Shown: positions 17,691 through 26,864, counted from the first letter of the stretch. The stretch is DNA of 64,000 bases from Cupriavidus neocaledonicus (GCF_000372525.1 NZ_AQUR01000106.1:434001-498000), one strand, 5' to 3'. The notes: generated by a model from the letters alone, not told the origin. Numbers and translations are program-made.

Positions 17691-17717
17691 TACACATAGT
17701 GCGGCGCAGCATATAAT
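17689..17717 (+). promoter_or_regulatory. Near-consensus sigma-70 promoter
   Basis: TTTACA (17689-17694), a 17-base spacer and a perfect TATAAT (17712-17717). Immediately after it, GAAAACTCC (17718-17726) and GGAGTTTTC (17743-17751) form an inverted repeat whose right arm is the ribosome site of the next gene. Transcription would start inside the left arm, so the repeat may act as DNA rather than as a full RNA hairpin. Confidence 0.75.
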
Positions 17718-17753
17718 GAAAACTCCTGATCACAACGCTACTGGAGTTTTCAA

Positions 17754-17972
17754 ATGGAAGTCGCTCTTCTCGTCGCCCTCGGCCTGGCCCTGATTGCTGT
17801 CGGTGTGGGCGTGACCACGCTGCTGGCCACGCGCCTGCCCATGGATGTGCTGGTCACCGCCCAGGATCATGGCCGCTTTGCCGGCCTGGGCTCGAACAAG
17901 CACGGCGACGGCGTGGGCCGCGCCAGCGCGTCGCGCATCGTGCCCGCCGCGGGTGAGCTCGCCTATGCCTGA
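17754..17972 (+). CDS. 72-aa small membrane protein
   Basis: Starts at ATG 17754 with GGAG eight bases upstream. Residues ~2-27 are one hydrophobic helix (VALLVALGLALIAVGVGVTT), followed by a polar tail with DHGRFAGLGSNKHGDGVGRA. I do not recognise a family. The excellent promoter and an oxalate-type operator support it being expressed with the oxalate/formate genes. It could be a transporter accessory subunit, since a major facilitator gene follows 655 bases on, but that is speculation. Confidence 0.55.
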   Translation: MEVALLVALGLALIAVGVGVTTLLATRLPMDVLVTAQDHGRFAGLGSNKHGDGVGRASASRIVPAAGELAYA

Positions 17973-18505
17973 AGCTGGCAGGCGCACGGCGCTTTCGCGC
18001 TGAAGCGCTGCAGGCAAGGGCTGTAGCGGCCGGCATCCCTTGCGACCCTCACGGCGAGCACGGCCGCCATTCTCGTTTCTCCCTCCTTAGCTTCTCCTCT
18101 TTTTCCCCTCTTTTTCGCCTCGGTTCGCGCTGGCCAACGGCTGGCCACGCCTTGCGCGCTTCTTGTCCGCGAACTGGCCCTGCCTGCGCCGGCCGGGGTG
18201 GAGGCCCCGACATTCCATATCGATACGGACACGGCCAGACATCCATGTCTGCATCTAGGGACTTTCCCGAACCGATCGTTTTCCCGGTTTTTCGATGGCG
18301 CGATCCCCGGCATCCTTGCGGTTGCCGTGCGCTGGCCGATTCATGACCCATCGCAAGGCAACTGCTTGATTTCCAAGGACTCTTGATGCTGCCGGAACCC
18401 CCATTGATGCAGCTTGCGCACCAGTCGCCGGCGCCCCGTGGCGGCTACGGCACCAGGTAACGCGGCGGCATGCTGCACAGCCGCGACGAATACGCTTGAC
18501 TTACC
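17973..18505. other. 533-base stretch without a supported gene
   Basis: No convincing coding frame. It contains a long pyrimidine-rich tract (18070-18120) and a short inverted repeat CAGACAT-CC-ATGTCTG at 18236-18251. The right end leads into the operator at 18506. A small RNA cannot be excluded from sequence alone. Confidence 0.5.
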
Positions 18506-18532
18506 TGATATATCACATACCGTATAGCACTA
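18506..18532 (+). promoter_or_regulatory. Operator/promoter before the second transporter and formate dehydrogenase
   Basis: TGATATATCACATACCGTAT matches the first 20 bases of the blocks at 1235 and 8368; the right arm then diverges (AGCAC instead of GTCATC). TTGACT lies ten bases upstream (18496) as a good -35 candidate. Confidence 0.65.
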
Positions 18533-18626
18533 GAACGGCTAAGCTGTTCTTCGACCGAGAGTCACGCAGAGGCGTCTGAAGGCGCCCATCTTCCACCTTG
18601 GCGGTTCGCCGCTATAAGGAGACATC

Positions 18627-19946
18627 ATGGAATTGCAGCAGAGGGAGTCCACGTCGCGCTTTGCGTCGCCGTGGGTGCAACTGGTATTCGGCGTGATCTG
18701 CATGGCGATGATCGCCAACATGCAATACGGCTGGACCCTGTTCGTCAACCCGATCGACGACAAATACGGCTGGGGCCGTACCGCGATCCAGGTCGCATTC
18801 ACCATCTTCGTTGTGACCGAAACCTGGCTGGTGCCGATCGAGGGCTACCTGGTCGACAAGTACGGCCCGCGCCCGGTGGTGGTGGGCGGCGGCCTGCTGT
18901 GCGCGGTGGCCTGGGCGCTGAACTCGGTGGCATCCTCGCTGCCCATGCTCTACGTCGCGGCCGCCATCGGCGGCCTGGGCGCGGGCGCGGTGTATGGCAC
19001 CTGCGTGGGCAATGCGCTGAAGTGGTTCCCGAATCGCCGCGGCCTGGCGGCGGGGATCACCGCGGCGGGCTTCGGCGCCGGCTCGGCGCTGACCGTGGTG
19101 CCGATCGCCAACATGATCAAGACCTCGGGCTATGAAGCGGCATTCCTGTGGTTCGGCCTCGGCCAGGGGCTGGTGGTGTTCATCCTGGGCATGGCCCTGT
19201 TCCCGCCGTCGGCCAAGATCCTGAACGAGGTCAAGACCACGCTGAAGGCAGCCGCCACCTACAACGCGTCGCCGCGCGAGGTGCTGAAGTCGCCGATCTT
19301 CTGGGTCATGTACGCGATGTTCGTGATGATGGCCGCCGGCGGCCTGATGGCCACCGCGCAGCTGGGCCCGATCGCCAAGGACTTCGGCCTGCACGAAGCG
19401 CCCATCTCGATCCTCGGCCTCACCCTGCCGGCGCTGACCTTCGCACTGACCATCGACCGCGTGCTCAATGGCCTGACGCGTCCGTTTTTCGGCTGGATCT
19501 CCGATCATATCGGCCGTGAACGCACCATGTTCTTCGCCTTCGCGGTCGAGGCCGTCGGCATCCTGCTGCTGTCGAAGTACGGCCACCATCCGGTTGCCTT
19601 CGTGATCCTGACGGGCGTGGTGTTCTTCGCCTGGGGCGAGATCTACAGCCTGTTCCCGGCCACCTGCGGCGACACCTTCGGGCCCAAGTTTGCCGCCACC
19701 AACGCCGGCCTGCTGTACACCGCCAAGGGCACGGCCGCGTTGCTGGTGCCGTTCTCCAGCGTGATCACCACCGCCACCGGCAGCTGGCACGCGGTGTTCA
19801 TGGTGGCCTCTGGCATGGCGGCACTGACCGCGGTGATGGCGCTGTTCGTGCTCAAGCCGATGCGCGAGGCCCATGCCCGCAAGTACGTGCATGCCAACAC
19901 CGCCGCGCCGATGGGCTACCGCACGGTCCATGAAGACCTGACCTGA
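18627..19946 (+). CDS. MFS transporter, oxalate/formate antiporter family
   Basis: 439 aa with twelve predicted helices, clearly paralogous to the protein at 6788 (shared NMQYGWTLFVNPIDD, FTIFVVTETWLVPIEGYLVDKYGPRPVVV, GTCVGNALKWFPNRRGLAAG, TAKGTAALLVPFSSV). The likely role is oxalate uptake in exchange for formate across the inner membrane, with the late-helix lysine as the anion partner. RBS ATAAGGAGAC is strong. Unlike its paralog it lies behind the GntR-type operator. The formate dehydrogenase genes follow on the same strand after 183 bases, so uptake and formate oxidation may be co-expressed. Confidence 0.82.
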   Translation: MELQQRESTSRFASPWVQLVFGVICMAMIANMQYGWTLFVNPIDDKYGWGRTAIQVAFTIFVVTETWLVPIEGYLVDKYGPRPVVVGGGLLCAVAWALNSVASSLPMLYVAAAIGGLGAGAVYGTCVGNALKWFPNRRGLAAGITAAGFGAGSALTVVPIANMIKTSGYEAAFLWFGLGQGLVVFILGMALFPPSAKILNEVKTTLKAAATYNASPREVLKSPIFWVMYAMFVMMAAGGLMATAQLGPIAKDFGLHEAPISILGLTLPALTFALTIDRVLNGLTRPFFGWISDHIGRERTMFFAFAVEAVGILLLSKYGHHPVAFVILTGVVFFAWGEIYSLFPATCGDTFGPKFAATNAGLLYTAKGTAALLVPFSSVITTATGSWHAVFMVASGMAALTAVMALFVLKPMREAHARKYVHANTAAPMGYRTVHEDLT

Positions 19947-20129
19947 TGAAGAAAGCAGTACGGCGCCGGCCGGCGCCGGCAGTACCCGGACGCGTGCGGC
20001 TGCGATGCCTGCACAGCCGCCGCGCCCGGTAGCACAATACGACAATAACGAAGCGCGACAGGAGGGCGGCCCCGCCGGGCGCCTTCCCGAGCGCGCACCG
20101 CATTCCCACAAACAACATCCAGGCACGCC

Positions 20130-21839
20130 ATGAACCAGGTTGTCATTCCCCTCGAGGCGACGGGCCTCAGCCGGCAGCGCAAGCGCCGCCAGCCCAAGGG
20201 CCGGCAGGTCGACGCGGCCGCGCTGGCCGAAGTGCGCGTGGCGCTGGGCGACATGCCCCGCCGGCGCGACCTGCTGATCGAGCACCTGCACTGCATCAAC
20301 GACCGCTATGGCCAGCTGGCCATGCCGCACCTGGTGGCGCTGGCGAGCGAGCTGCGCCTGTCGATGACCGAGGTCTACGAGGTCGCCACCTTCTACCACC
20401 ACTTTGACGTGGTGCGCGAGGACGCCGACGGCCAGATCGCGCCCCCGCCCGCGCTGACCGTGCGCGTATGCGAAGGCATTGCCTGCGAGCTGGCCGGTGC
20501 GCAGGCGCTGATCGACAAGCTGCCGGCGCTGCTCGGCACCGAGGTGCGCGTGATCGCCGCGCCCTGCATCGGCCGCTGCGAGAAGGCGCCGGCCGCGCTG
20601 GTCGGGCAGAACCCGGTCGACCAGGCAACCGCCGAGGCAATCGGCACCGCCGTGCGGGCCAGGGCGGTGCGCCATGCGCCCGAGCCCCATATCGACTACG
20701 ACGCTTACCGGCGCGACGGCGGCTATGCCCTGCTGAAGGGCCTGGCCGGCGGCGGCGTCGACCCGGCCGCGGTGCTGGCCACGATGGAGGATTCCGGCCT
20801 GCGCGGCCTGGGCGGCGCGGGCTTCCCGACCGGGCGCAAATGGCGCATCGTGCGCGGCGAAGCCGCGCCGCGGCTGATGGCGGTCAATATCGACGAGGGC
20901 GAGCCCGGCACCTTCAAGGACCGCGTCTACCTGGAACGCGATCCGCACCGCTTCCTCGAGGGCATGCTGATCGCGGCGCACGTGGTCGACGTGGCGGCCA
21001 TCTACATCTATTTGCGCGACGAGTATGCCGGCTGCCGCGCGCTGCTGGCCGAAGCGTTGCAGCAGCTGCAGCAGGACCCGCCGGTCGCCGGCCTGCCGCG
21101 CATCGAGCTGCGCCGCGGCGCCGGCGCGTATATCTGCGGCGAAGAATCGGCGATGATCGAATCGATCGAAGGCAAGCGCGGCATGCCGCGGCTGCGCCCG
21201 CCCTATGTGGCGCAGGTGGGCCTGTTCGGCCGGCCCACCCTGGAGCACAACTTCGAAACCCTGTACTGGGTGCGCGACATCGTCGAGAAGGGCGCCGAGT
21301 GGTTTGCCTCGCAAGGCCGCAACGGGCGCAAGGGCCTGCGTTCGTTCTCGGTCTCGGGCCGGGTCAAACGGCCAGGCGTGCATCTGGCGCCGGCCGGGAT
21401 CACGGTGCGCGAGCTGATCGACGAATACTGCGGCGGCATGCTCGACGGCCATGCGTTCTACGGCTACCTGCCGGGCGGCGCGTCGGGCGGCATCCTGCCG
21501 GCGGCGTTGGGCAATATCCCGCTCGACTTCGACACGCTGCAGCCCTACGGCTGCTTTATCGGCTCGGCCGCGATCGTGATCCTGTCCGACCACGACAGCG
21601 CCACGCAGGCGGCGCGCAACCTGATGCACTTCTTCAAGTACGAATCGTGCGGACAATGCACGCCGTGCCGCACCGGCACGGCCAAGACGCTGGACCTGAT
21701 CCGCCAGCCGAAGTGGGACCTGGCGGCGCTGGATGACCTGTCCGCGGTGATGCGCGATGCCTCGATCTGCGGCCTGGGACAGGCCGCGCCGAACCCCGTC
21801 GACTGCGTGATCAAGTATTTCCCGCACGAACTGGCCTGA
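20130..21839 (+). CDS. fdwB: NAD-dependent formate dehydrogenase beta subunit (NuoE-NuoF fusion)
   Basis: 569 aa. Residues ~25-180 are a NuoE-like thioredoxin-fold domain with the [2Fe-2S] cysteines CEGIAC and CIGRC. Residues ~185-565 are NuoF-like: the FMN site GLRGLGGAGFPTGRKW, NADH-site VNIDEGEPGTFKDR, and a [4Fe-4S] site ESCGQCTPCRTGT plus a later cysteine in SICGLG. The fused arrangement and length match the ~570-aa beta subunit of Methylobacterium Fdh1, a tungsten enzyme, and the fdw genes of Cupriavidus. It passes electrons from the alpha subunit to NAD+ in the cytoplasm. The catalytic gene follows 26 bases downstream. Confidence 0.88.
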   Translation: MNQVVIPLEATGLSRQRKRRQPKGRQVDAAALAEVRVALGDMPRRRDLLIEHLHCINDRYGQLAMPHLVALASELRLSMTEVYEVATFYHHFDVVREDADGQIAPPPALTVRVCEGIACELAGAQALIDKLPALLGTEVRVIAAPCIGRCEKAPAALVGQNPVDQATAEAIGTAVRARAVRHAPEPHIDYDAYRRDGGYALLKGLAGGGVDPAAVLATMEDSGLRGLGGAGFPTGRKWRIVRGEAAPRLMAVNIDEGEPGTFKDRVYLERDPHRFLEGMLIAAHVVDVAAIYIYLRDEYAGCRALLAEALQQLQQDPPVAGLPRIELRRGAGAYICGEESAMIESIEGKRGMPRLRPPYVAQVGLFGRPTLEHNFETLYWVRDIVEKGAEWFASQGRNGRKGLRSFSVSGRVKRPGVHLAPAGITVRELIDEYCGGMLDGHAFYGYLPGGASGGILPAALGNIPLDFDTLQPYGCFIGSAAIVILSDHDSATQAARNLMHFFKYESCGQCTPCRTGTAKTLDLIRQPKWDLAALDDLSAVMRDASICGLGQAAPNPVDCVIKYFPHELA

Positions 21840-21865
21840 TGCCGGCCCGAGCCTGAGAGACAGAC

Positions 21866-24688
21866 ATGAATGCACTGACCCGCGCCGAACGCGCGCTAGT
21901 CGAATCCGCCGAGCCAGCCGTTACCTTTACCCTCAACGGCCGCGAGGTAAGCGCCCAGCCCGGCGAAAGCCTGCTGAAGGTGGCGCAGCGCGAAGGCTTC
22001 GACGTACCGCACCTGTGCTACAAGGACGGCCTCGAGCCCGCCGGCAACTGCCGCGCCTGCATGGTCGAGATCCAGGGCGAGCGCGTGCTGGCGCCGTCCT
22101 GCTGCCGCTATCCCACCGCAGGCATGCAGGTGCAGACCGAATCCGAGCGCGCCCGCCGCGCCCAGCGCACCGTGCTGGAGCTGCTGCAGTCGGACATGCC
22201 GGAAGCGGAATACACGCGCCACAACGAGCTCGACCAATGGGCCGCCCGGCTGGAAGTCGGCAAGCCGCGCTTCGCGCCGCGCGCGCGCGTGACGGCGGAC
22301 CTGTCGCATCCGGCCATCGCGGTCAACCTGGATGCCTGCATCCAGTGCACCCGCTGCCTGCGCGCCTGCCGCGACGAGCAGGTCAACGACGTGATCGGGC
22401 TGGCCCTGCGCGGTGACGACGCCCGCATCGTGTTCGACATGGACGACCCGATGGGTGCCTCCACCTGCGTCGCCTGCGGCGAATGCGTGCAGGCCTGCCC
22501 GACCGGCGCGCTGATGCCCGCGCGCGATGCCGCGCTGGCGGTGCCCGACAAGCAGGTGGAATCGGTGTGCCCGTACTGCGGCGTCGGTTGCCAGCTGACC
22601 TACAACGTCAAGGACAACCGCATCCTGTTCGTGGAAGGGCGCGATGGCCCGGCCAACCACCAGCGACTGTGCGTGAAGGGCCGCTACGGCTTCGACTACG
22701 TCCAGCACCCGCAGCGGCTGACGGTGCCGCTGGTGCGCCGCGACGGCGTGCCGAAGCAGGGCGATTTCGTCATGGACCCGGACCACGTGATGGACGTGTT
22801 CCGCGAAGCCAGCTGGGAAGAGGCGCTGGCGCTGGCCGGCGGCAGGCTCGCGCAGATCCGCGACACCCATGGCAAGCGCGCGCTGGCCGGGTTTGGCTCG
22901 GCCAAGGGCAGCAATGAAGAGGCCTACCTGTTCCAGAAGCTGGTGCGCACCGGCTTCGGCAGCAACAACGTCGACCACTGCACGCGGCTGTGCCACGCCT
23001 CGTCGGTGGCGGCGCTGCTGGAAGGGATCGGCTCGGGCGCGGTGTCGAACCCGGTGATGGACGTCGACAAGGCCGAGGTGGTGATCGTGATCGGCGCCAA
23101 CCCGAGCGTGAACCACCCGGTCGCGGCCAGCTGGATCAAGAACGCCGTGAAGAACGGCACCAAACTGATCGTGGCCGATCCGCGCCGCTCGGACCTGGCG
23201 CGCTTCGCCTGGCGCTTCCTGCAGTTCAAGCCCGATGCCGACGTCGCGCTGCTCAACGCGATGATGCACGTGATCGTCAACGAGGGCCTGGTCGACCAGG
23301 ATTTCATCGACAGCCGCACCATCGGCTTCGACGAACTGCAGCGCAACGTGGCCGCGTACAGCCCCGAGCTGATGGCGCCGATCTGCGGCATCGACGCCGA
23401 AACCATCCGCGAAGTCGCGCGCGTCTATGCCACCGCGAAGAGCTCGATGATCCTGTGGGGCATGGGCGTGTCGCAGCATGTGCACGGCACCGACAACGCG
23501 CGCTGCCTGATCGCGCTGGCGCTGATGACCGGCCAGATCGGCCGGCCCGGCACCGGCCTGCATCCGCTGCGCGGGCAGAACAACGTGCAGGGCGCTTCCG
23601 ACGCGGGGCTGATCCCGATGATGTATCCGGACTACCGGCGCGTCGACGACCCGCTGGCGATCGCCAGCTTCGAGGCGCTGTGGGGCATGCCGCTGGACCG
23701 CCAGCCCGGCCTGACCGTGGTCGAGGTAATGCAGGCCATCGAGCGCGGCGAAGTGCGCGGCATGTACATCATGGGCGAGAACCCGGCGATGTCCGATCCC
23801 GACGCCGAGCATGCGCGCGAGGCGCTGGCATCGCTCGACCACCTGGTGGTGCAGGACATCTTCCTGACCGAGACCGCGTACCTGGCCGACGTGGTGCTGC
23901 CGGCCTCGGCCTTCCCCGAGAAGACCGGCACCTTCACCAACACCGACCGCACCGTGCAGCTGGGCCGGCAGGCGCTGGATCCGCCGGGGCAGGCGCGCCA
24001 GGACCTGTGGATCATCCAGCAGATGGCGGCGCAGCTGGGGCTGGACTGGCGCTACGACAGCGTCGAGGACGTGTTCAACGAGATGCGGCGGGCGATGCCG
24101 AGCATCGGTGGCGTGACCTGGGAGCGGCTGGAACGCGAACACGCGGTGACGTATCCGTGCAAGGAAGAGGGCGATCCGGGCGAGCCGGTGATCTTCACCG
24201 ACAGCTTCCCGACCGCCAGCGGCCGCGGCCGCTTCGTGCCGGCGGACATCATTCCGGCGGCGGAGCGCCCCGACGCGGACTACCCGATGGTGCTGATCAC
24301 CGGGCGCCAGCTCGAGCACTGGCATACCGGCAGCATGACGCGGCGCGCCGGCGTGCTGGACGCGCTCGAGCCCGATCCGGTGGCGCTGGTGCACCCGCTG
24401 GACCTCGATGCGCTCGGCGGCACGCCGGGCGGCGTGGTGACGCTGTCGTCGCGGCGCGGCGAGGTCACGCTCTACGCGCGCGCCGACGCCGGCACGCCGC
24501 GCGGCGCCGTGTTCGTGCCGTTCTGCTACTACGAGGCGGCGATCAACAAGCTGACCAACGCGGCGCTGGACCCGTTCGGCAAGATTCCCGAGTTCAAGTA
24601 TTGCGCGATCAGGATGACGGCGGGCGGCGCGGTGCCGGTGCAGTCCAGCTATGGCGGCGGGCAGATCCTGGCGCCCGCTTCGGCCTAG
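21866..24688 (+). CDS. fdwA: NAD-dependent formate dehydrogenase alpha (catalytic) subunit
   Basis: 940 aa, oxidising formate to CO2 at a bis-pterin W or Mo centre. N-terminal NuoG-like [2Fe-2S] domain (~20-100: PHLCYKDGLEPAGNCRACMV), then iron-sulfur motifs CIQCTRCLRAC and CVACGECVQACP, then the molybdopterin oxidoreductase domain starting with VCPYCGVGCQLTYNV. The catalytic ligand is Cys376, followed by His377, in CTRLCHASSV, so the enzyme does not need selenocysteine. The C-terminal ~120 residues are the pterin-binding barrel (LITGRQLEHWHTGSMTRR). Domain order and length match Fdh1A/FdwA. Whether W or Mo is used cannot be read from sequence. No fdhD or other maturation gene is adjacent. 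Confidence 0.92.
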   Translation: MNALTRAERALVESAEPAVTFTLNGREVSAQPGESLLKVAQREGFDVPHLCYKDGLEPAGNCRACMVEIQGERVLAPSCCRYPTAGMQVQTESERARRAQRTVLELLQSDMPEAEYTRHNELDQWAARLEVGKPRFAPRARVTADLSHPAIAVNLDACIQCTRCLRACRDEQVNDVIGLALRGDDARIVFDMDDPMGASTCVACGECVQACPTGALMPARDAALAVPDKQVESVCPYCGVGCQLTYNVKDNRILFVEGRDGPANHQRLCVKGRYGFDYVQHPQRLTVPLVRRDGVPKQGDFVMDPDHVMDVFREASWEEALALAGGRLAQIRDTHGKRALAGFGSAKGSNEEAYLFQKLVRTGFGSNNVDHCTRLCHASSVAALLEGIGSGAVSNPVMDVDKAEVVIVIGANPSVNHPVAASWIKNAVKNGTKLIVADPRRSDLARFAWRFLQFKPDADVALLNAMMHVIVNEGLVDQDFIDSRTIGFDELQRNVAAYSPELMAPICGIDAETIREVARVYATAKSSMILWGMGVSQHVHGTDNARCLIALALMTGQIGRPGTGLHPLRGQNNVQGASDAGLIPMMYPDYRRVDDPLAIASFEALWGMPLDRQPGLTVVEVMQAIERGEVRGMYIMGENPAMSDPDAEHAREALASLDHLVVQDIFLTETAYLADVVLPASAFPEKTGTFTNTDRTVQLGRQALDPPGQARQDLWIIQQMAAQLGLDWRYDSVEDVFNEMRRAMPSIGGVTWERLEREHAVTYPCKEEGDPGEPVIFTDSFPTASGRGRFVPADIIPAAERPDADYPMVLITGRQLEHWHTGSMTRRAGVLDALEPDPVALVHPLDLDALGGTPGGVVTLSSRRGEVTLYARADAGTPRGAVFVPFCYYEAAINKLTNAALDPFGKIPEFKYCAIRMTAGGAVPVQSSYGGGQILAPASA

Positions 24689-24738
24689 CCGCGAGGCGCG
24701 GGGGTGTCTCGCATCGCAGGCGGGACACCACCTCGGCC

Positions 24739-26838
24739 TCAATAGTTCATCGTCACGTTGAGCATGGCTACGCGCGGATTGCCCACCGGCAGCACGTTGT
24801 TGTTCAGGCCGCCCGCGTAGTACATCTTGTCGAACACGTTCTTGACGTTGAATGCCGCGCGCCAGTGCGAGGCCACGTAGCCGACGGCAAGATCGGCGAC
24901 GGCATAGCCGGGCACGGTGTAGTTGAAGCTGTAGCCGCGCTTGGCGCTCTCGCCCCGCACGCCGGCACCGACATACCAGCCGGCCAGCGCGCCGCGCAGG
25001 CGATACTGGCTCCAGACCGAGAAGCTGTGCCGCGGCACGCTGTTCAGCGGCTTGCCGACGTTGGCGGCGGTGGTGTCCTCGGTGACTTCGCTGGCGATAT
25101 AGGCATAGGCCGCCGACACGCTGAGGCCATTGCCGAGATCCTGCGTCAGCTCCAGTTCCAGCCCGCGCGAGCGCTGTTCGCCGACGGCCATGCTGAAGCC
25201 CGTATTGACCGGATCGCTGCCGAGCACATTGGTGCGCGTCAGGTCGAACGCGGCCAGCGTCAGCAGGCCGGTCTTGCCCGGCATGTCGAACTTGACGCCC
25301 ACCTCGTACTGACGGCCCTTCTCGGGCTTGAAGGTGGCGCCGCTGGCATCGGTGCCGGCGTTGGGCAGGAACGACGTGGCGAAGCTCGCGTACGGCCGCG
25401 CCCAGTGGGTCAGGTCGTACATCACGCCCGCGCTGCCGGTGACGGCGTTGCTGTCGTTGGTGAGGCGCGACGCCGCCAGCCGGTCCGTCGTGCCGGTCCG
25501 CGCCGATTCGTAGCGCACGCCGCCGGTCAGGGTCCAGCGCTCGGCCACGCGCACCTGGTCGCGCAGGTAGAGGCCGAGCGCATCCAGCGTATCGGTCGCA
25601 TCCAGGCTATAGGCGGACGGGCAGTTGATGCTGGCGCCGTAGGCCGGGTTGTAGACGTTCAGCGCGGCGACGCGGCAGGTCTTCTGCAGGCGGTCTTCCT
25701 TGGTATGCCGGTAGTCGATGCCGAAGGTCACGCTGTGGGCGTGCCCCGTGAACGCGAAGGTCCGCTGCACGTTGGTGTCGACCCCGAACGAATTGCCGGA
25801 AAAGCTCTGCTGCGTGCCGCTGCGGTTCATCGACTGGCTGTTGACCGCCATCGTGCCGGCCGATACCAGCGTGCCGCTCAGCGACGATGCCTGGTAGCGC
25901 AGGTTCTGGTTCAGGGTCCAGCCGGAGTCGAAGCGGTGCGTCAGCGCGTAGCCGATGCGGTTCTGCTCGCCGTCATAGGACGGCGCATTCGGTTCGCCGA
26001 TGAAGCGGTTGGCCGGCACCACGCCATTGCGGTTCGGCACCAGCGTGCCATTCACGGGCACGCCCTGCTGGCGCACGTAGTTGCGCTGGTTGTGGCTGGC
26101 CAGGATGGTGAAATCGGTGCGTGCGCCAAGGTCCAGCGTCAGCGACGGCGCGATCCAGCGGTTGCGATACCAGACAAAGTCGGTCGGATCGTCGCTGTTC
26201 ATCATCAGCGCGTTGAGGCGGAACGCGGCCTTGCTGTCCTTGGCCAGCGGCGTGCCCGCGTCGACCGTCATCTGCCGGAAGCCGTAGTTGCCCACGGTCA
26301 GGCCCAGTTCGCCAAAGAGTTCCGCGCGCGGGCGCTTGCTGACCATGTTGACCAGGCCGCCGGGCTGCACCGCGCCGAACAGTATCGAGGCCGGCCCCTT
26401 GAGCACTTCCACGCGCTCCACGCCGAACAGCTCCTGCGCCACGCGGTTGTTGGTGTCGACCAGCAGTCCGTCGGCAAAGACCGATTCCGAGGCACGCTGG
26501 CCGCGGATGATGAAGTCGTCCCAGCCGCGCCGGCCATAGGTGTTGGTGACCACGCCGGCCGAGTTCTGCAGCGCGTCGCTGAGGTTCTGCGCCTGCTGGC
26601 TGTCGAGCAGGTCGCGCGTGATCACGGTGATCGATTGCGCGGCGTCGGCCGCCGCTTCGCCCGACTTGGTCACGCCGGCCGCCCGGCGCGTGGCGAAACC
26701 GATGTCGGTTTGCCCGTCACCGGCGGCGCTGACCGTCACGGATGGCAGTGTGGCAAATTCTTCGGCGGCGTGGGAGACAACGGCAGGCAGCAGCAGGGAA
26801 CTGGCAGCGGCGGGTATGGCAAGACGACGGAAAAGCAT
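24739..26838 (-). CDS. TonB-dependent siderophore receptor
   Basis: 699-aa outer-membrane receptor from ATG 26838, preferred over the longer frame because it opens with a signal peptide (MLFRRLAIPAAASSLLLP ... VVSHA). A plug domain follows (~60-190: TRDLLDSQQAQNLSDALQNSAGVV, GPASILFGAVQPGGLVNMVSKRP), then the 22-strand barrel ending in MLNVTMNY with a C-terminal aromatic. It imports a ferric siderophore, with energy from TonB-ExbBD encoded elsewhere. The FhuA/FpvA-like lineage is suggested by the plug sequence; the ligand is unknown. A Fur-like box lies just upstream. It is convergent with fdwA. Confidence 0.9.
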   Translation of the reverse strand: MLFRRLAIPAAASSLLLPAVVSHAAEEFATLPSVTVSAAGDGQTDIGFATRRAAGVTKSGEAAADAAQSITVITRDLLDSQQAQNLSDALQNSAGVVTNTYGRRGWDDFIIRGQRASESVFADGLLVDTNNRVAQELFGVERVEVLKGPASILFGAVQPGGLVNMVSKRPRAELFGELGLTVGNYGFRQMTVDAGTPLAKDSKAAFRLNALMMNSDDPTDFVWYRNRWIAPSLTLDLGARTDFTILASHNQRNYVRQQGVPVNGTLVPNRNGVVPANRFIGEPNAPSYDGEQNRIGYALTHRFDSGWTLNQNLRYQASSLSGTLVSAGTMAVNSQSMNRSGTQQSFSGNSFGVDTNVQRTFAFTGHAHSVTFGIDYRHTKEDRLQKTCRVAALNVYNPAYGASINCPSAYSLDATDTLDALGLYLRDQVRVAERWTLTGGVRYESARTGTTDRLAASRLTNDSNAVTGSAGVMYDLTHWARPYASFATSFLPNAGTDASGATFKPEKGRQYEVGVKFDMPGKTGLLTLAAFDLTRTNVLGSDPVNTGFSMAVGEQRSRGLELELTQDLGNGLSVSAAYAYIASEVTEDTTAANVGKPLNSVPRHSFSVWSQYRLRGALAGWYVGAGVRGESAKRGYSFNYTVPGYAVADLAVGYVASHWRAAFNVKNVFDKMYYAGGLNNNVLPVGNPRVAMLNVTMNY

Positions 26839-26864
26839 GACGGCCCGGGGCGAAGGAAAGGCCG

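Noticed and set aside
6788-19946. Duplicated transporter and CoA-transferase genes as traces of a mobile element
   Set aside because: No inverted repeats, target duplications or transposase. Paralog divergence is too high for recent duplication.
18612-21875. A 1087-codon open frame on the minus strand
   Set aside because: It is antisense to the transporter and fdwB genes, shows Arg/His/Gln-rich shadow composition and no domain. GC-rich third positions of the real genes keep it open.
24704-24729. Hairpin after fdwA as an intrinsic terminator
   Set aside because: The stem (GGTGTC...GACACC) is present but there is no T-run, so I did not list it.
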